Shown here one piece after another: positions 44,167 through 54,028 of a DNA stretch of 64,000 nt; within the stretch, counting starts at the first letter, position 1, and the number at the start of each line of letters is the position of its first letter. Source of the DNA: Pseudomonadota bacterium. Its GTDB lineage: Bacteria; Pseudomonadota; Gammaproteobacteria; Xanthomonadales; Ahniellaceae. Location of the stretch: the NCBI GenBank assembly GCA_022843465.1, contig JALHNO010000018.1, positions 36,855-100,854 of the forward strand, given 5' to 3'. The notes under the pieces are model-generated. The model was not told the DNA's origin. It saw only the letters and a list, made by a program, of their open reading frames with translations, and did not search any database. A program made the position numbers and the translations under genes.

Positions 44167-45491
44167 GCGGTGAACGCGCCGTCGTGGACCGGGAGTCGAA
44201 ACAGCTCGAATTGCGACTGGCTCACGCCCTCGCGCTCGGCGCCGCGGGCCGGAGCACGGAAGCCGAAGGCGAGTACCGGGCAATACTCAGGGATTGGCCA
44301 GATTGTCTGGCGGCCTGCAAGGCGCTCGTGCGGTTTTCCTCTGCGCGTGGCGACAACGAGCGCACTGTCGAGCTGCTCGAACATGCCCAGAGACTGGCTC
44401 CCGATGACCCCAAAGTGGCGGCAAACCTTGCGCTTGCCATCGCCCGTTGCGGGCGTATTGAAACAGCCGTTGACCTGCTCGACACGACCGTCGCGCGCCA
44501 CCCGGATTTTCATCCCGCCTGGTTCCATCTTGGGCGCTTGCGCGAAGCACTGGGAGACTTGCCGGGCGCCAACCGAGCGTGGTTCCAGGCGATTCGCCGT
44601 GCCCAGAACAAGGGTCTCTGGCTCAACGAGCAAACCACGCCACCCGCGATGCTGGAGGGTGTACAGCGGGCAATGCAGCATGCCGCGCAATGGCGACGCA
44701 ACATCTTCATGGAGTCACTCAGCGAACTTCGCGGCGCGCATGGGAGCAGCGCGCTTGATCGCGTCGACCGCGCCCTCCGCGGCTACCTCAAGGAATGCGA
44801 CAATACCCCTGCCGACTCGCGCCAAAGGCCACGGTTCCTCTATTTCCCCGACTTGCCCAGCGCACCGTATCTGGATCCCGCCCTGGTACCGTGGACTGCG
44901 ATCCTGGAAGACCGCTTTGCGCAAATACAGGCTGAAGCGCAGCAGGTGCTGGATGATCGAGTGGACTTGCCAGGCTTCCTGACATTCGACGACGGTGCCG
45001 ACAGCACGCCCTATCTGGCCGGAAGCGGACCGAACCCGGCATGGAACGCGCTTTTCTTCTATCGTCACGGCAAACGGCACGAAGAGAACCACCTGCGCTG
45101 TCCGGAAACGAGCGCCACACTCGATTCGCTGGAGCTCTGCACAATTCGGCATCAGGCGCCGGAAATCTGCTTCTCGGTGCTGACACCCGGTTCGCACATC
45201 CTGCCGCATTACGGGGTTACCAATGCCCGCGTGGTCGTGCATCTTCCGCTCATCGTGCCAGAGCGCTGCGCCCTGAACATTGTGGGCATCGGAACCCATG
45301 TATGGCAGGAGGGCCGTGCCATGGTATTTGACGACAGCTACCTGCATGAAGCCTGGAATCATTCGTCGGCGGTCCGGGTGATTCTGCTGATGGACGCGTG
45401 GAATCCTCATTTGACGGCAGTCGAGACGCTCGCTATCCGGTCGCTGGTGGAAGCCATAAGCGACTTTGAAGGCGAGGCCAAACTGAGTTGA
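44163..45491 (+). CDS. TPR protein with AspH-type beta-hydroxylase domain (complete active site)
   Basis: This 442-residue protein has TPR repeats (about residues 10-160), a linker and a C-terminal aspartyl/asparaginyl beta-hydroxylase domain. The iron ligands of the animal AspH fold are present: H349 (L-P-H-Y-G-V-T-N) and H395 (F-D-D-S-Y-L-H-E-A-W), with R356 and H360 (N-A-R-V-V-V-H-L) for 2-oxoglutarate. It is therefore predicted to be catalytically active. The TPR plus AspH layout resembles animal AspH, in which helical repeats present the substrate chain. It is translationally coupled to the methyltransferase gene. Confidence 0.9.
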   Translation: MSGERAVVDRESKQLELRLAHALALGAAGRSTEAEGEYRAILRDWPDCLAACKALVRFSSARGDNERTVELLEHAQRLAPDDPKVAANLALAIARCGRIETAVDLLDTTVARHPDFHPAWFHLGRLREALGDLPGANRAWFQAIRRAQNKGLWLNEQTTPPAMLEGVQRAMQHAAQWRRNIFMESLSELRGAHGSSALDRVDRALRGYLKECDNTPADSRQRPRFLYFPDLPSAPYLDPALVPWTAILEDRFAQIQAEAQQVLDDRVDLPGFLTFDDGADSTPYLAGSGPNPAWNALFFYRHGKRHEENHLRCPETSATLDSLELCTIRHQAPEICFSVLTPGSHILPHYGVTNARVVVHLPLIVPERCALNIVGIGTHVWQEGRAMVFDDSYLHEAWNHSSAVRVILLMDAWNPHLTAVETLAIRSLVEAISDFEGEAKLS

Positions 45492-45631
45492 ATCTGCGTA
45501 CCGGAGAGGCAGTAGTGCGGATTCAACGACGGGCAGCGATGCCACCGACCTCTCTCCTTGGCCAAGGTTCCAACCTGAAACGCGGCCCATACTGAAGTCT
45601 CGAACCCTGAATCACGCAAGGACCCAGGCAC

Positions 45632-47893
45632 ATGGTGTTGATTCGAAACCTCGTTCTCGGTCTCACTCTGGCCCTGGCAACGCTGATGGTCCAGGGCCAG
45701 GAACTGACGCTGCGACAGTCGATCGGTAGCGCCGATGCCACCGAATCCGCCACCATCGTGGCACTGGCCCGCGATGCGCTTGCCATCTATCGCGATGAGG
45801 CGAGAGCAGTCGATCTGAATCAGCGTTTCCGCTTGCAGATCGTGGCGGGTCAGGATCGCGAAGCGCTCGCCTCGATCATCGAGTTGCGCGCACTGCGCGA
45901 GTTTTCCGACGAGGCCCAGCGCGCTTCGTTCCTGCTTCCGTACCAGGTCTTTCTCGAGGCACGGTTGCTCAGCGGATCGGCCGACATGCCTTTCGAGCGC
46001 GCCTTTTCCGATGTCTTCGGCAGCCACTTCGAGCCATTGGACGACCGCACCGCCGAACAGGCCCAGTTCGGATTCGGCGCCTACTTGCCCGGCTTCGAGC
46101 AGCAACTGGCACAGGCGATCGAACGGCATGCGGGCAAGTCCACCCTCGAGCTTGGGGATGCACTCGAACTGGTGCGCAGCTATCTGATGGCCAATCTCTA
46201 CGCACGTCTGCTGCCGCTGGCCGAAGTCGCCATCCACGAGGACGATGCGCGTCGTTACGCCATCGACACCGATGTCATTGTCACCACACCAGAGGGCGCC
46301 CGGATTTCCGCCCTGGTGATCCGCCCAAAATCTGCCAGAGCGCGTCTGCCCACCCTGCTCAATTTTTCCATCTACGCCGACAACCGCTGGAAGCTTGCCG
46401 AGGCAAAGCGCTCAGCGGCCAACGGCTACGCCGCGGTCGCGGCATTCAGTCGTGGCAAGGGCGCCAGTCCCGACGTCATCGTGCCCTACGAACACGATGG
46501 CAAGGATGCGACGGCCGTCATCGACTGGATCAGCAGGCAGCCCTGGAGCGACGGCCGGGTCGGCATGTTCGGTGGCAGCTACGAGGGATTTACCCAGTGG
46601 GCCGCAGCCAAGCATCGGCATCCTGCGCTCAAGGGCATCATGCCGATGGTGGCGGCGGCGCCAGGCATCGATGTGCCAATGGAAGGCGGCGTGTTCCAGA
46701 CCTTTGTCTATCGCTGGATTCCGCATGTCACCAACAACAGCAGCATGGACTACGCGGTCAACAACGACCATGAGCGCTGGCAGCGCATGGAGCATGACTG
46801 GTACCAGAGCGGCCGACCCTATCGCGAACTGGATCGCATCGATGGAACGCCCAGCCCGATTTTCCAGCGCTGGCTCGAGCACCCGACCTATGACGAATAC
46901 TGGCAACGCATGCTGCCCTACAAGGCGGAATTTTCCGCGATCGATATTCCGGTCCTGCAGGTCAGCGGATACTTCGATGGCGCACTGGTCAGCACGCTCT
47001 ACTACTTCGATGCTCTGGAAAAATACCGCCCGCAGCACGAGCAGTATCTGCTGATCGGCCCCTACGATCACTTTGGCGCGCAGTCGCGGGCAGCCCCCGT
47101 GGTACAGGGCTATACGATCGACCCCTCGGCCCAGCTCGACATGGTGGTGCTGCGTTACCAATGGTTCGACTATCTGTTCAGGGGCGCTGCCAGACCGGCG
47201 GCGCTGCAGGACCGGATCAACTACCAGGTGATGGGCGCTGACCGCTGGCGACATGCAGGCAGGCTGGCCGATATCGGCCAGGATCGACGACGCTACTTCT
47301 TCGGAAAGGCCGACAAGGACGGCCAGTACCGGCTGCAGGCCAGTGCCGCGGTCCGTCGCAGCGGGATCCGGCAGCGGGTCGATTTCCGGCAGCGCGAGAC
47401 CATTGAGCCCGCGGACCCGCCGCTGATCATCCGTAACGAACTCGACACCGACAATGCCATCGTCTTCATCACCGATGCGATGACCGCCCCGGTTGAACTC
47501 GAGGGCCGCTTTTCTGGCGATCTGCACTTCATCAGCAACCGCCGCGATTTCGATTTCACGGTGTCGCTGTACCAACGCACGCCTGAGGGCGAGCACTTTG
47601 AACTCGGCTGGTTTCTGTCACGCGCCAGCCAGCTTCGTGATCGCGGCAAGCGTCAGTTGCTGCGACCAGGGCGCCGTGAGCGCCTGGAATTCCGGAGCGA
47701 TCGTCCGGTAGCCCGACTGCTGGCTGCGGGCAGTCAACTCGTGCTGGTTCTGGCGATAAACAAGCATTCCGGTGCCCAGATCAACCATGGCAGCGGCAAG
47801 GACGTCAGCGACGAATCGATCAAGGATGCCGACGTACCGCTGCGGATCCAATGGCTGGGCAGCAGCAGTTTCGAGCTTCCCTTTCACGACTGA
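45632..47893 (+). CDS. CocE/NonD-type (S15 family) hydrolase
   Basis: This 753-residue protein has a signal peptide (to about residue 22), a helical N-terminal region of unknown fold, and an alpha/beta hydrolase of the X-Pro dipeptidyl-peptidase/CocE type with the nucleophile S316 in G-G-S-Y-E-G. The C-terminal jelly-roll (about 560-750) is typical of the family. The enzyme is probably periplasmic and hydrolyses an acyl or peptide bond. It sits between two TPR-AspH genes on the same strand. Peptide processing in this context is inference; esterase activity is equally possible. Confidence 0.87.
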   Translation: MVLIRNLVLGLTLALATLMVQGQELTLRQSIGSADATESATIVALARDALAIYRDEARAVDLNQRFRLQIVAGQDREALASIIELRALREFSDEAQRASFLLPYQVFLEARLLSGSADMPFERAFSDVFGSHFEPLDDRTAEQAQFGFGAYLPGFEQQLAQAIERHAGKSTLELGDALELVRSYLMANLYARLLPLAEVAIHEDDARRYAIDTDVIVTTPEGARISALVIRPKSARARLPTLLNFSIYADNRWKLAEAKRSAANGYAAVAAFSRGKGASPDVIVPYEHDGKDATAVIDWISRQPWSDGRVGMFGGSYEGFTQWAAAKHRHPALKGIMPMVAAAPGIDVPMEGGVFQTFVYRWIPHVTNNSSMDYAVNNDHERWQRMEHDWYQSGRPYRELDRIDGTPSPIFQRWLEHPTYDEYWQRMLPYKAEFSAIDIPVLQVSGYFDGALVSTLYYFDALEKYRPQHEQYLLIGPYDHFGAQSRAAPVVQGYTIDPSAQLDMVVLRYQWFDYLFRGAARPAALQDRINYQVMGADRWRHAGRLADIGQDRRRYFFGKADKDGQYRLQASAAVRRSGIRQRVDFRQRETIEPADPPLIIRNELDTDNAIVFITDAMTAPVELEGRFSGDLHFISNRRDFDFTVSLYQRTPEGEHFELGWFLSRASQLRDRGKRQLLRPGRRERLEFRSDRPVARLLAAGSQLVLVLAINKHSGAQINHGSGKDVSDESIKDADVPLRIQWLGSSSFELPFHD

Positions 47894-47978
47894 ACCCGCT
47901 GCGGACCTGTCGAAGCAGCGCGATCCGGTCTGCGGCGTTATCATCCGCCGTTGTCCCGAGTCTCTTGAGAGCCACCCC

Positions 47979-49256
47979 ATGAATCAAGCCGCCTCCAAGG
48001 CGCAGTTGGAAACCCGCCTGGCCGAAGCCCGCGCCCTCGTCGACAGCAACCAGGTATTGCAGGCCGAGTCCTTGTACAGCGGCATTCTGAAAAAGTGGCC
48101 AGACAGCCTTGAAGCCTGCGTGCAACTGGCGCGCTTCGCGATGGACCGCGCCGATCCAACCCGCGCCGCGCCGCTGCTGGAGCGTGCCCGCACGCTGGCA
48201 CCCAATCATCCGCAACTGGCGGTCAATCTCGGCTTTGCCTATGCCCACTCAGGCCGGCCAGCCGGCGCCTGCCGCTTGATGGAAGAGATCACCGCCAAAT
48301 TTCCGGACTTCCACCCCGCCTGGCTGCTGCTGAGTCAGGTCCGCGATCTCATGGGTGACCGCGCTGGAGCCAACAAGGCACTGTTTCAGGCGATCCGCCG
48401 TGCCCAGAAGAAGGGTGAATGGGTCGACCAGGGAAGTACGCCGCCGGCCCTGCTGGAAACCGTGCTGAAAGGCGTGGAGCGGGTGCGGTCATGGCGGCAG
48501 GAGGTCCTGGCACAATCGTTCGAAGCGATCCGGGCCGAGCACGGCAGTGACGAATTGCGCCGGGTGGACGCGGCGTTGAACCACTACCTGAGCCAGTCCG
48601 ATGCCAAGCCTGCAGATCCGCGCCAGGCGCCGCGCTTCCTGTTTGTGCCCGATCTTCCGGCCACGCCCTTCCTCGATCCTGCTCTGTTGCCGTGGACGCA
48701 ACGTCTCGTCCAGGCCTACCCGGCCGTTCGCGCGGAAGCGCTGCAGCGCCTGTCCGAGCGACCGGCGAGCGCAGTGGTCCCCGGCGAGGTCAGTTCCGCG
48801 ACGAGCTGGGATGGCTATTATTTCATCCGCCACGGCGCTCGGGTCGACTCCCATCATCCGCCCTGCCCGGCCACCAGCGCCCTGGTCGACACGCTTGATC
48901 TCTGCCGTATCCGTGACCAGGCACCCAGCGCGTGTTTCTCCTGGATGAGCCCGCAGTCCAGGATCGCAGCGCGCTTCGGGCTGACCAACTCCCGCGTGGT
49001 GGTGCATCTGCCTCTGATCGCCGGCGGCAACAGTGGACTGCGCGTCGTCGACGGCGACGCACGGACCTGGGTCGAGGGCGAGCCCTGCGTCTTCGATGAC
49101 AGTTTCCAGCACGAACTGTGGAACGACGACGCCGAAACGGGCGCCATCCTGCTGATGGACGCCTGGAATCCGCACCTGAGCCCGATCGAGCAGCGCGCGC
49201 TGGGCCAGATGATCGAGGCCATCAGCGGATTCGAGTCAGCAGCCAGTATCTCCTGA
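47979..49256 (+). CDS. TPR-AspH paralog lacking one iron-ligand histidine
   Basis: This 425-residue protein has the same TPR-linker-AspH layout as the gene at 44163, with the shared stretches F-P-D-F-H-P-A-W and A-I-R-R-A-Q-K-K-G. The second iron ligand is kept (H378, F-D-D-S-F-Q-H-E-L-W), as are R339 and H343 (N-S-R-V-V-V-H-L). The first iron ligand is replaced: A-R-F-G-L-T-N has R332 where the paralog has H349. The spacing to the second His is 46 residues in both, so the alignment is firm. The codon is CGC, one transition from CAC. It may be a regulatory partner or use different chemistry. Confidence 0.88.
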   Translation: MNQAASKAQLETRLAEARALVDSNQVLQAESLYSGILKKWPDSLEACVQLARFAMDRADPTRAAPLLERARTLAPNHPQLAVNLGFAYAHSGRPAGACRLMEEITAKFPDFHPAWLLLSQVRDLMGDRAGANKALFQAIRRAQKKGEWVDQGSTPPALLETVLKGVERVRSWRQEVLAQSFEAIRAEHGSDELRRVDAALNHYLSQSDAKPADPRQAPRFLFVPDLPATPFLDPALLPWTQRLVQAYPAVRAEALQRLSERPASAVVPGEVSSATSWDGYYFIRHGARVDSHHPPCPATSALVDTLDLCRIRDQAPSACFSWMSPQSRIAARFGLTNSRVVVHLPLIAGGNSGLRVVDGDARTWVEGEPCVFDDSFQHELWNDDAETGAILLMDAWNPHLSPIEQRALGQMIEAISGFESAASIS

Positions 49257-49265
49257 ACCAGGCCC

Positions 49266-49288
49266 TGCCCCGGTTCAGACCAGGGGCA
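49266..49288. terminator. Bidirectional hairpin between convergent genes
   Basis: TGCCCC-GGT (49266-49274) pairs with ACC-(A)-GGGGCA (49279-49288) around a TCAG loop that contains the stop codon of the GGDEF-EAL gene. It lies between two convergent genes and probably ends both transcripts. T tracts are weak. Confidence 0.4.
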
Positions 49289-52200
49289 AGGACTTCTGCG
49301 GGTTCGGCAGCGGCCGACGATCGAGCAGGAATTGCAGCACGCGGTCGGCGTCCAGAGGCGGCGAAATCAGATTGCCCTGGACTTCATCGCACTGCTGTTC
49401 GGCGAGGTAACGCATCTGATCGGGTGTTTCGACGCCCTCGGCGATCACGTCCAGCCCCAGCGAATGGGCCATCATGATCACCGTTGTGGTGATCGCTTCA
49501 TCATCCGGATCGGTGCTGAGATCGGCCACGAAGGTCTTGTCGATTTTCAGCGTATCGATCGGCAGCCGCTTGAGATAGGCCAGCGACGAGTAACCGGTAC
49601 CAAAGTCATCGATCGCGATGTGCACACCGAGTGCCTTGATCTGGGTGAGCGTCGCGATGCTCTGCTCGGGATTTGCCATCAGCATCGACTCGGTAAGTTC
49701 GATTTCGATGCGACTCGCCGGCACCCGCTCGGCTTCCAGGATTTCGCGCAGTCGACGTGCCAGCTCGCCGCGGAACAGCTGCAACGCAGAGACATTCACT
49801 GCAATCTTCTGATCGGTCAAACCGGCTGCCGTCCAGCGATTGATCTGGATGCATGCCTGCTGCACCACCCATTCGCCGATCGGCACGATCAGCCCGGTTT
49901 CCTCGGCGATCGGGATGAAGGTGACCGGAGAAATCTCCCCGAGTATCGGATTGTGCCAGCGCAGCAGTGCCTCGGCACCGGTGATGCGCTGGTCGGAGAG
50001 CATCATCTTGGGCTGGAACACCAGGCTCAGTTCATTGCGCTCCAGCGCCTTGTGCAACTGGCCGGCCATGCTGGCGCGCAAGCGCGCCTGGGCATCCATC
50101 GCGTCGGTGTACACCTGATAGGTGTTCCGGCCACGGTCCTTGGCGTGATACATCGCGGTATCCGCATGCTTCAGCAGATCGGTCGGGACCTGACCGTGTT
50201 CGGGATACAGACTCAGGCCGATCGACGGTGAAATCACCACTTCATGGCGGCCATCGATTTCGAGGGGTTGCGTAAAACCGACCAGCAACTTGCGCGCGAC
50301 CCGTTCGGCTTCCTCGATGTCCTTCAGATCCTCCAGCACCACGGTAAATTCGTCGCCGCCCAGACGCGCCACCGTGTCGGACTCGCGGACACTGGTCACG
50401 ATGCGCGCCGCGGCGGCCTTGAGCAGGCGATCGCCCGCTGCGTGGCCCATGGAATCGTTGACGTGCTTGAAACGGTCCAGATCCAGAAACAGCACACCGA
50501 CCTTGTTGCCCAGACGGCGCGCGCGGATCAGCGAATGTGCGAGGCGCTCACCCAACAGGGTCCGGTTCGGCAGTCCGGTCAGGGTGTCGTAGTTGGCGAG
50601 ATAGCGCAGCTCCTGTTCGGCGCGTTTGCGATCAGTGATGTCGGTGAGCACCGCGACCCAGTACAGGCGCTGTCCGGAGGAATCACAGACCTCGTTGGCC
50701 TCCAGCGAGGCGAGGAACTGCTCGCCGTCCTTGCGCCGCTGCCAGAGCTCTCCGCCCCAGTGCCCCTTCAACAACAGCCCCTGGCGGATCTCCTGATAGA
50801 ACTCGGGTGGGTGTTGCTCGGAATCGAGCAGGCCGGCATCGCGACCGGCGACGTCGTCCATCGAATAGCCGGTGACGCGGCAGAATGCCTCGTTCACCGA
50901 AACGAAACGGAACTGCAGGTCGGTCACGCAGACGACCTCGCGCATGGAGCGGATGACTTCCTGCGCAATCCGGCGGTCACGATCGAGCAGGCGCTCCTGG
51001 CTGACATCGCGGAAGGTGCCGGCAACCTGAAGCGCACGACCCTGCGGATCACGGCGGACGGCACGGCCGCGGGCCAGTATCCAGGCGGTCCGGCCGGAAA
51101 ACGTGCTGACCCGATATTCGGCTTCGTAGTGCTCGGTCTGACCGGTGATGTGCTCCTCCAGCGCTGCTTCGACGCGGGCGCGATCATCCGGATGCACCGC
51201 CAGCTCGCGCCATTCCCTGGTCGAAATGCGCGCCTCGCGGCCCGGCCCGACAAACTCCTCGGGCCCGGACAGGAACATCGTGTCGGTTTCCAGGTTCCAG
51301 TCCCAGAAACCGTCCCGGCTCGCCCAGAGCGCCGAGGACAGTCGCTCACTGAACAGTTTCATCTTCTCGTTCTGATGGCGCAGATTGTGCAGGCGGCGGC
51401 GCCGGGTCACCCACCACACCAGGAACATGGCGACCACCAGTACCGCCGCCGCAGCCTTCGCCCACCAGGTCTGCCACCAGAGCGGGGTCACGTCGATGGC
51501 CAGTTCCAGCACCGGACCGGCGTCTGCACGCTCGGGGTGCTTGCCGGTGACTTCCAGTGTGTAGGCACCGGGCGCGAGATTGGTGAAGGCGACCTCGTGC
51601 CGGGTGCCCAGATCAATCCAGTCGTCGTCGTAACCCCTCAGTCGATAGCTGAAGCGATTTTCGTTCGGCGCGACGAAATCCATCACCGCGAAGGCCAGCA
51701 TCAACACACGATCTTCCGAGCCGATACGCAGGGTTCGATAGCCATCGGGATCGGTGATCGGCCGGCGCTGATTGCCAATCTGCTCTTCGGTGAAAGCGAG
51801 CGGCGCCAGATAGTGCAGATCTTCAATCTGGTCGGGACGAAACCAGTTGATACCCTCGGTACCGCCGAACGCCAATCTGCCATCCGGCAACGCGGCGAAG
51901 GCACCGCCGTTGAACTCGGGACCCTGCAGACCATCCTGCTGGCCGTAGTTGCGCACCGCTCCTGTTGCCGGATCGAGCCGGCTCACGCCCGCGTTGGTGC
52001 TGATCCAGAGCCGTCGCGCACGGTCTTCAAGTAGTCCGTAGACGGTCTCGTTGGCAAGGCCATCAGCGCGCAGATAGCGCCGGAACCTGGGCTCGCCGTC
52101 ATTGTAGTCGAGCATGCGATTGAGTCCGCTGTGCGTGCCGACCCAGATGGTGCGGTCGGCGGACTCATGGATCACCCGAACCAGATCACCGGCCAAGGCA

Positions 52201-53885
52201 TCGTTGCGTTGCGGATCGCGCGCGACACGGCGCATGACGCCACTTTCGGGCTCGAGCACATTGAGCCCGCCGAGCGTACCGATCCAGATGCGCCCCTCGG
52301 AATCCTCGTGCAACGCGAGTACACCGAGGTGCCATAGCCCAGGCTCGGATTCGTCGCCAGCGGTGGAAAACCGCTTCCAGCTGCCGTCAACCGGATTGTG
52401 GCGGACCAGGCCCGCGGTCAGCGTGCCGAGCCACAGCGTACGATCGCGCGCCACGATCATGCAGCGCACGTCAGCGGAAGGCAGGGCTGTTGCCGAATGG
52501 AAGTCGACGGGCAAGGCGCGCGCCACCGCGGTGGCCGGATCGAAGTGGAATACCCCGTGGTTGCTGGCAATCCAGTACTGGCCCGGATCGTCGGCCGGGC
52601 GCACCGCAGAAATCCGGAACTCCGGCGGCGGCAGGGGCAGTCCGAGCGCTGTGGCCAAGGGTTTGCCGAGATACTCGAATTCGCGACTTCGAAAATCATA
52701 GCGTTTGAGGCCCTCACCCTCGGTGCCGATCCAGAGTCCGCGATCGGCATCCGGCCACAGCGCGCGGACATTGTTGGTGTCGACCAGGGAGCGGCCGGGC
52801 GTCTCATCGCGCAGATACGTGAAATGGCTGCCGGCTGGCCAGGCGCGCGCCAGGCCGGCCACCGCGCCGCCAACCCAGAGCATGCCGGCGCGATCGACCA
52901 GCAGGGATTTCAACGAGTCTTCGGGCAGTGCACCGGCCAGCCGCGGGTGGTGCCGCAACCAGTCGTGGCTGGCATCGGCCGGCGCAAACCGGATCAGGCC
53001 ACGGGTGTCTGTGGCCAGCCAAAGGCTGCGCGTGGGATCCTCCACGATATCGACGACCTCGGCATGCATGATGGCTGGATTGGCTGCCTCGCCATTCCAG
53101 GCCAGCCGCATCTCGCCGTTCTGCCATTCGTAGAGCCGAACGCCCGACGCCGCCCAGAGTGCCCCGGTCGCATCGCAGTGCACGGCGGTAAGCACCCGGC
53201 CATCGATCGGAACCGAAAGCGCGCGCGCGCGCAGGGATCCCGGATTGACCCGGTACAGCCCTTCACTGGTTGCCACATAGAGCGCGCCGTCCGAACAACT
53301 CGCCAGGTCGTTTACCTGCACTTTGCGCTCTGGATCGGGGACCAGGCGGAGCACATCGGTGCGCTTGCCACCGCGCGCGAGATGCTCCAACCCGAACCGC
53401 GATCCAATCCAAAGGCCCTCACCGGCATCGGCACGCAATGCGGTGATGGCATTGCGGCGGACGGCCTCCTCAGGCTTGCCGGGAACGCGGGCAAAAGTGC
53501 CGGTCGCCGGATCCCAGCGGGCAACACCACGCTGGCCGGTACCGACAAACAGGCGTCCAGCAGAGTCCTCGGCAAGTGCGGTGACGAAGCTGTCCGGCAA
53601 CCCTTCAGGATCATCGGCACGATTCTGGTATCGGCTGAAGGCATAGCCATCGTAACGATGCAAACCGCCCTGGGTGCCGACCCAGAGAAAGCCTGAGCGG
53701 TCCTGCAACATCGCATTGACCGTGTGCTGGGCGAGCTCACCCTCACGGCTGGACGGTGAAAAATAGTAACGGCGCTCGATCACGGTCGATTCCGCCGCGC
53801 TCAACCCAGGCGACAGGATGGCGCCAGGCAGGATACTCAGCCAGCAGAAAACGCTCAGCAATCGCAGGCTGCGCCGATCTATCAT
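49275..53885 (-). CDS. Two-component-type propeller sensor with PAS, GGDEF and EAL domains
   Basis: This 1536-residue protein has a signal peptide (about residues 1-30), a periplasmic double beta-propeller of Reg_prop repeats (about 35-700), a Y_Y_Y domain (about 720-800), a membrane helix (about 803-825), two PAS domains (about 855-970 and 975-1095), a GGDEF domain (about 1100-1260, intact G-G-D-E-F) and an EAL domain (about 1275-1525, intact E-A-L-L-R-W, D-D-F-G-T-G and K-I-D). It should sense a periplasmic ligand, perhaps a carbohydrate, and set cyclic di-GMP level. Both output motifs look active, so the net direction is unclear. The ORF extends to 53981, but 53885 gives the signal peptide. 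Confidence 0.92.
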   Translation of the reverse strand: MIDRRSLRLLSVFCWLSILPGAILSPGLSAAESTVIERRYYFSPSSREGELAQHTVNAMLQDRSGFLWVGTQGGLHRYDGYAFSRYQNRADDPEGLPDSFVTALAEDSAGRLFVGTGQRGVARWDPATGTFARVPGKPEEAVRRNAITALRADAGEGLWIGSRFGLEHLARGGKRTDVLRLVPDPERKVQVNDLASCSDGALYVATSEGLYRVNPGSLRARALSVPIDGRVLTAVHCDATGALWAASGVRLYEWQNGEMRLAWNGEAANPAIMHAEVVDIVEDPTRSLWLATDTRGLIRFAPADASHDWLRHHPRLAGALPEDSLKSLLVDRAGMLWVGGAVAGLARAWPAGSHFTYLRDETPGRSLVDTNNVRALWPDADRGLWIGTEGEGLKRYDFRSREFEYLGKPLATALGLPLPPPEFRISAVRPADDPGQYWIASNHGVFHFDPATAVARALPVDFHSATALPSADVRCMIVARDRTLWLGTLTAGLVRHNPVDGSWKRFSTAGDESEPGLWHLGVLALHEDSEGRIWIGTLGGLNVLEPESGVMRRVARDPQRNDALAGDLVRVIHESADRTIWVGTHSGLNRMLDYNDGEPRFRRYLRADGLANETVYGLLEDRARRLWISTNAGVSRLDPATGAVRNYGQQDGLQGPEFNGGAFAALPDGRLAFGGTEGINWFRPDQIEDLHYLAPLAFTEEQIGNQRRPITDPDGYRTLRIGSEDRVLMLAFAVMDFVAPNENRFSYRLRGYDDDWIDLGTRHEVAFTNLAPGAYTLEVTGKHPERADAGPVLELAIDVTPLWWQTWWAKAAAAVLVVAMFLVWWVTRRRRLHNLRHQNEKMKLFSERLSSALWASRDGFWDWNLETDTMFLSGPEEFVGPGREARISTREWRELAVHPDDRARVEAALEEHITGQTEHYEAEYRVSTFSGRTAWILARGRAVRRDPQGRALQVAGTFRDVSQERLLDRDRRIAQEVIRSMREVVCVTDLQFRFVSVNEAFCRVTGYSMDDVAGRDAGLLDSEQHPPEFYQEIRQGLLLKGHWGGELWQRRKDGEQFLASLEANEVCDSSGQRLYWVAVLTDITDRKRAEQELRYLANYDTLTGLPNRTLLGERLAHSLIRARRLGNKVGVLFLDLDRFKHVNDSMGHAAGDRLLKAAAARIVTSVRESDTVARLGGDEFTVVLEDLKDIEEAERVARKLLVGFTQPLEIDGRHEVVISPSIGLSLYPEHGQVPTDLLKHADTAMYHAKDRGRNTYQVYTDAMDAQARLRASMAGQLHKALERNELSLVFQPKMMLSDQRITGAEALLRWHNPILGEISPVTFIPIAEETGLIVPIGEWVVQQACIQINRWTAAGLTDQKIAVNVSALQLFRGELARRLREILEAERVPASRIEIELTESMLMANPEQSIATLTQIKALGVHIAIDDFGTGYSSLAYLKRLPIDTLKIDKTFVADLSTDPDDEAITTTVIMMAHSLGLDVIAEGVETPDQMRYLAEQQCDEVQGNLISPPLDADRVLQFLLDRRPLPNPQKSLPLV

Positions 53886-54028
53886 GCTGACGTGACTTGC
53901 CTCTGGATTCACGGCCGATGTTCGATGCCTTGGTGCCGAAGCATAACCCTTGCGCGCTGACTCGTCAGCGCCCCACTCCACTGGCCCAGCCTGATCCCCT
54001 GTGGGGCGGCGATTGCTACACTGCGCGC

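Noticed and set aside
50244..52034. A 596-codon plus-strand ORF antisense to the GGDEF/EAL sensor
   Set aside because: The minus-strand reading contains intact PAS and GGDEF motifs through the same region.
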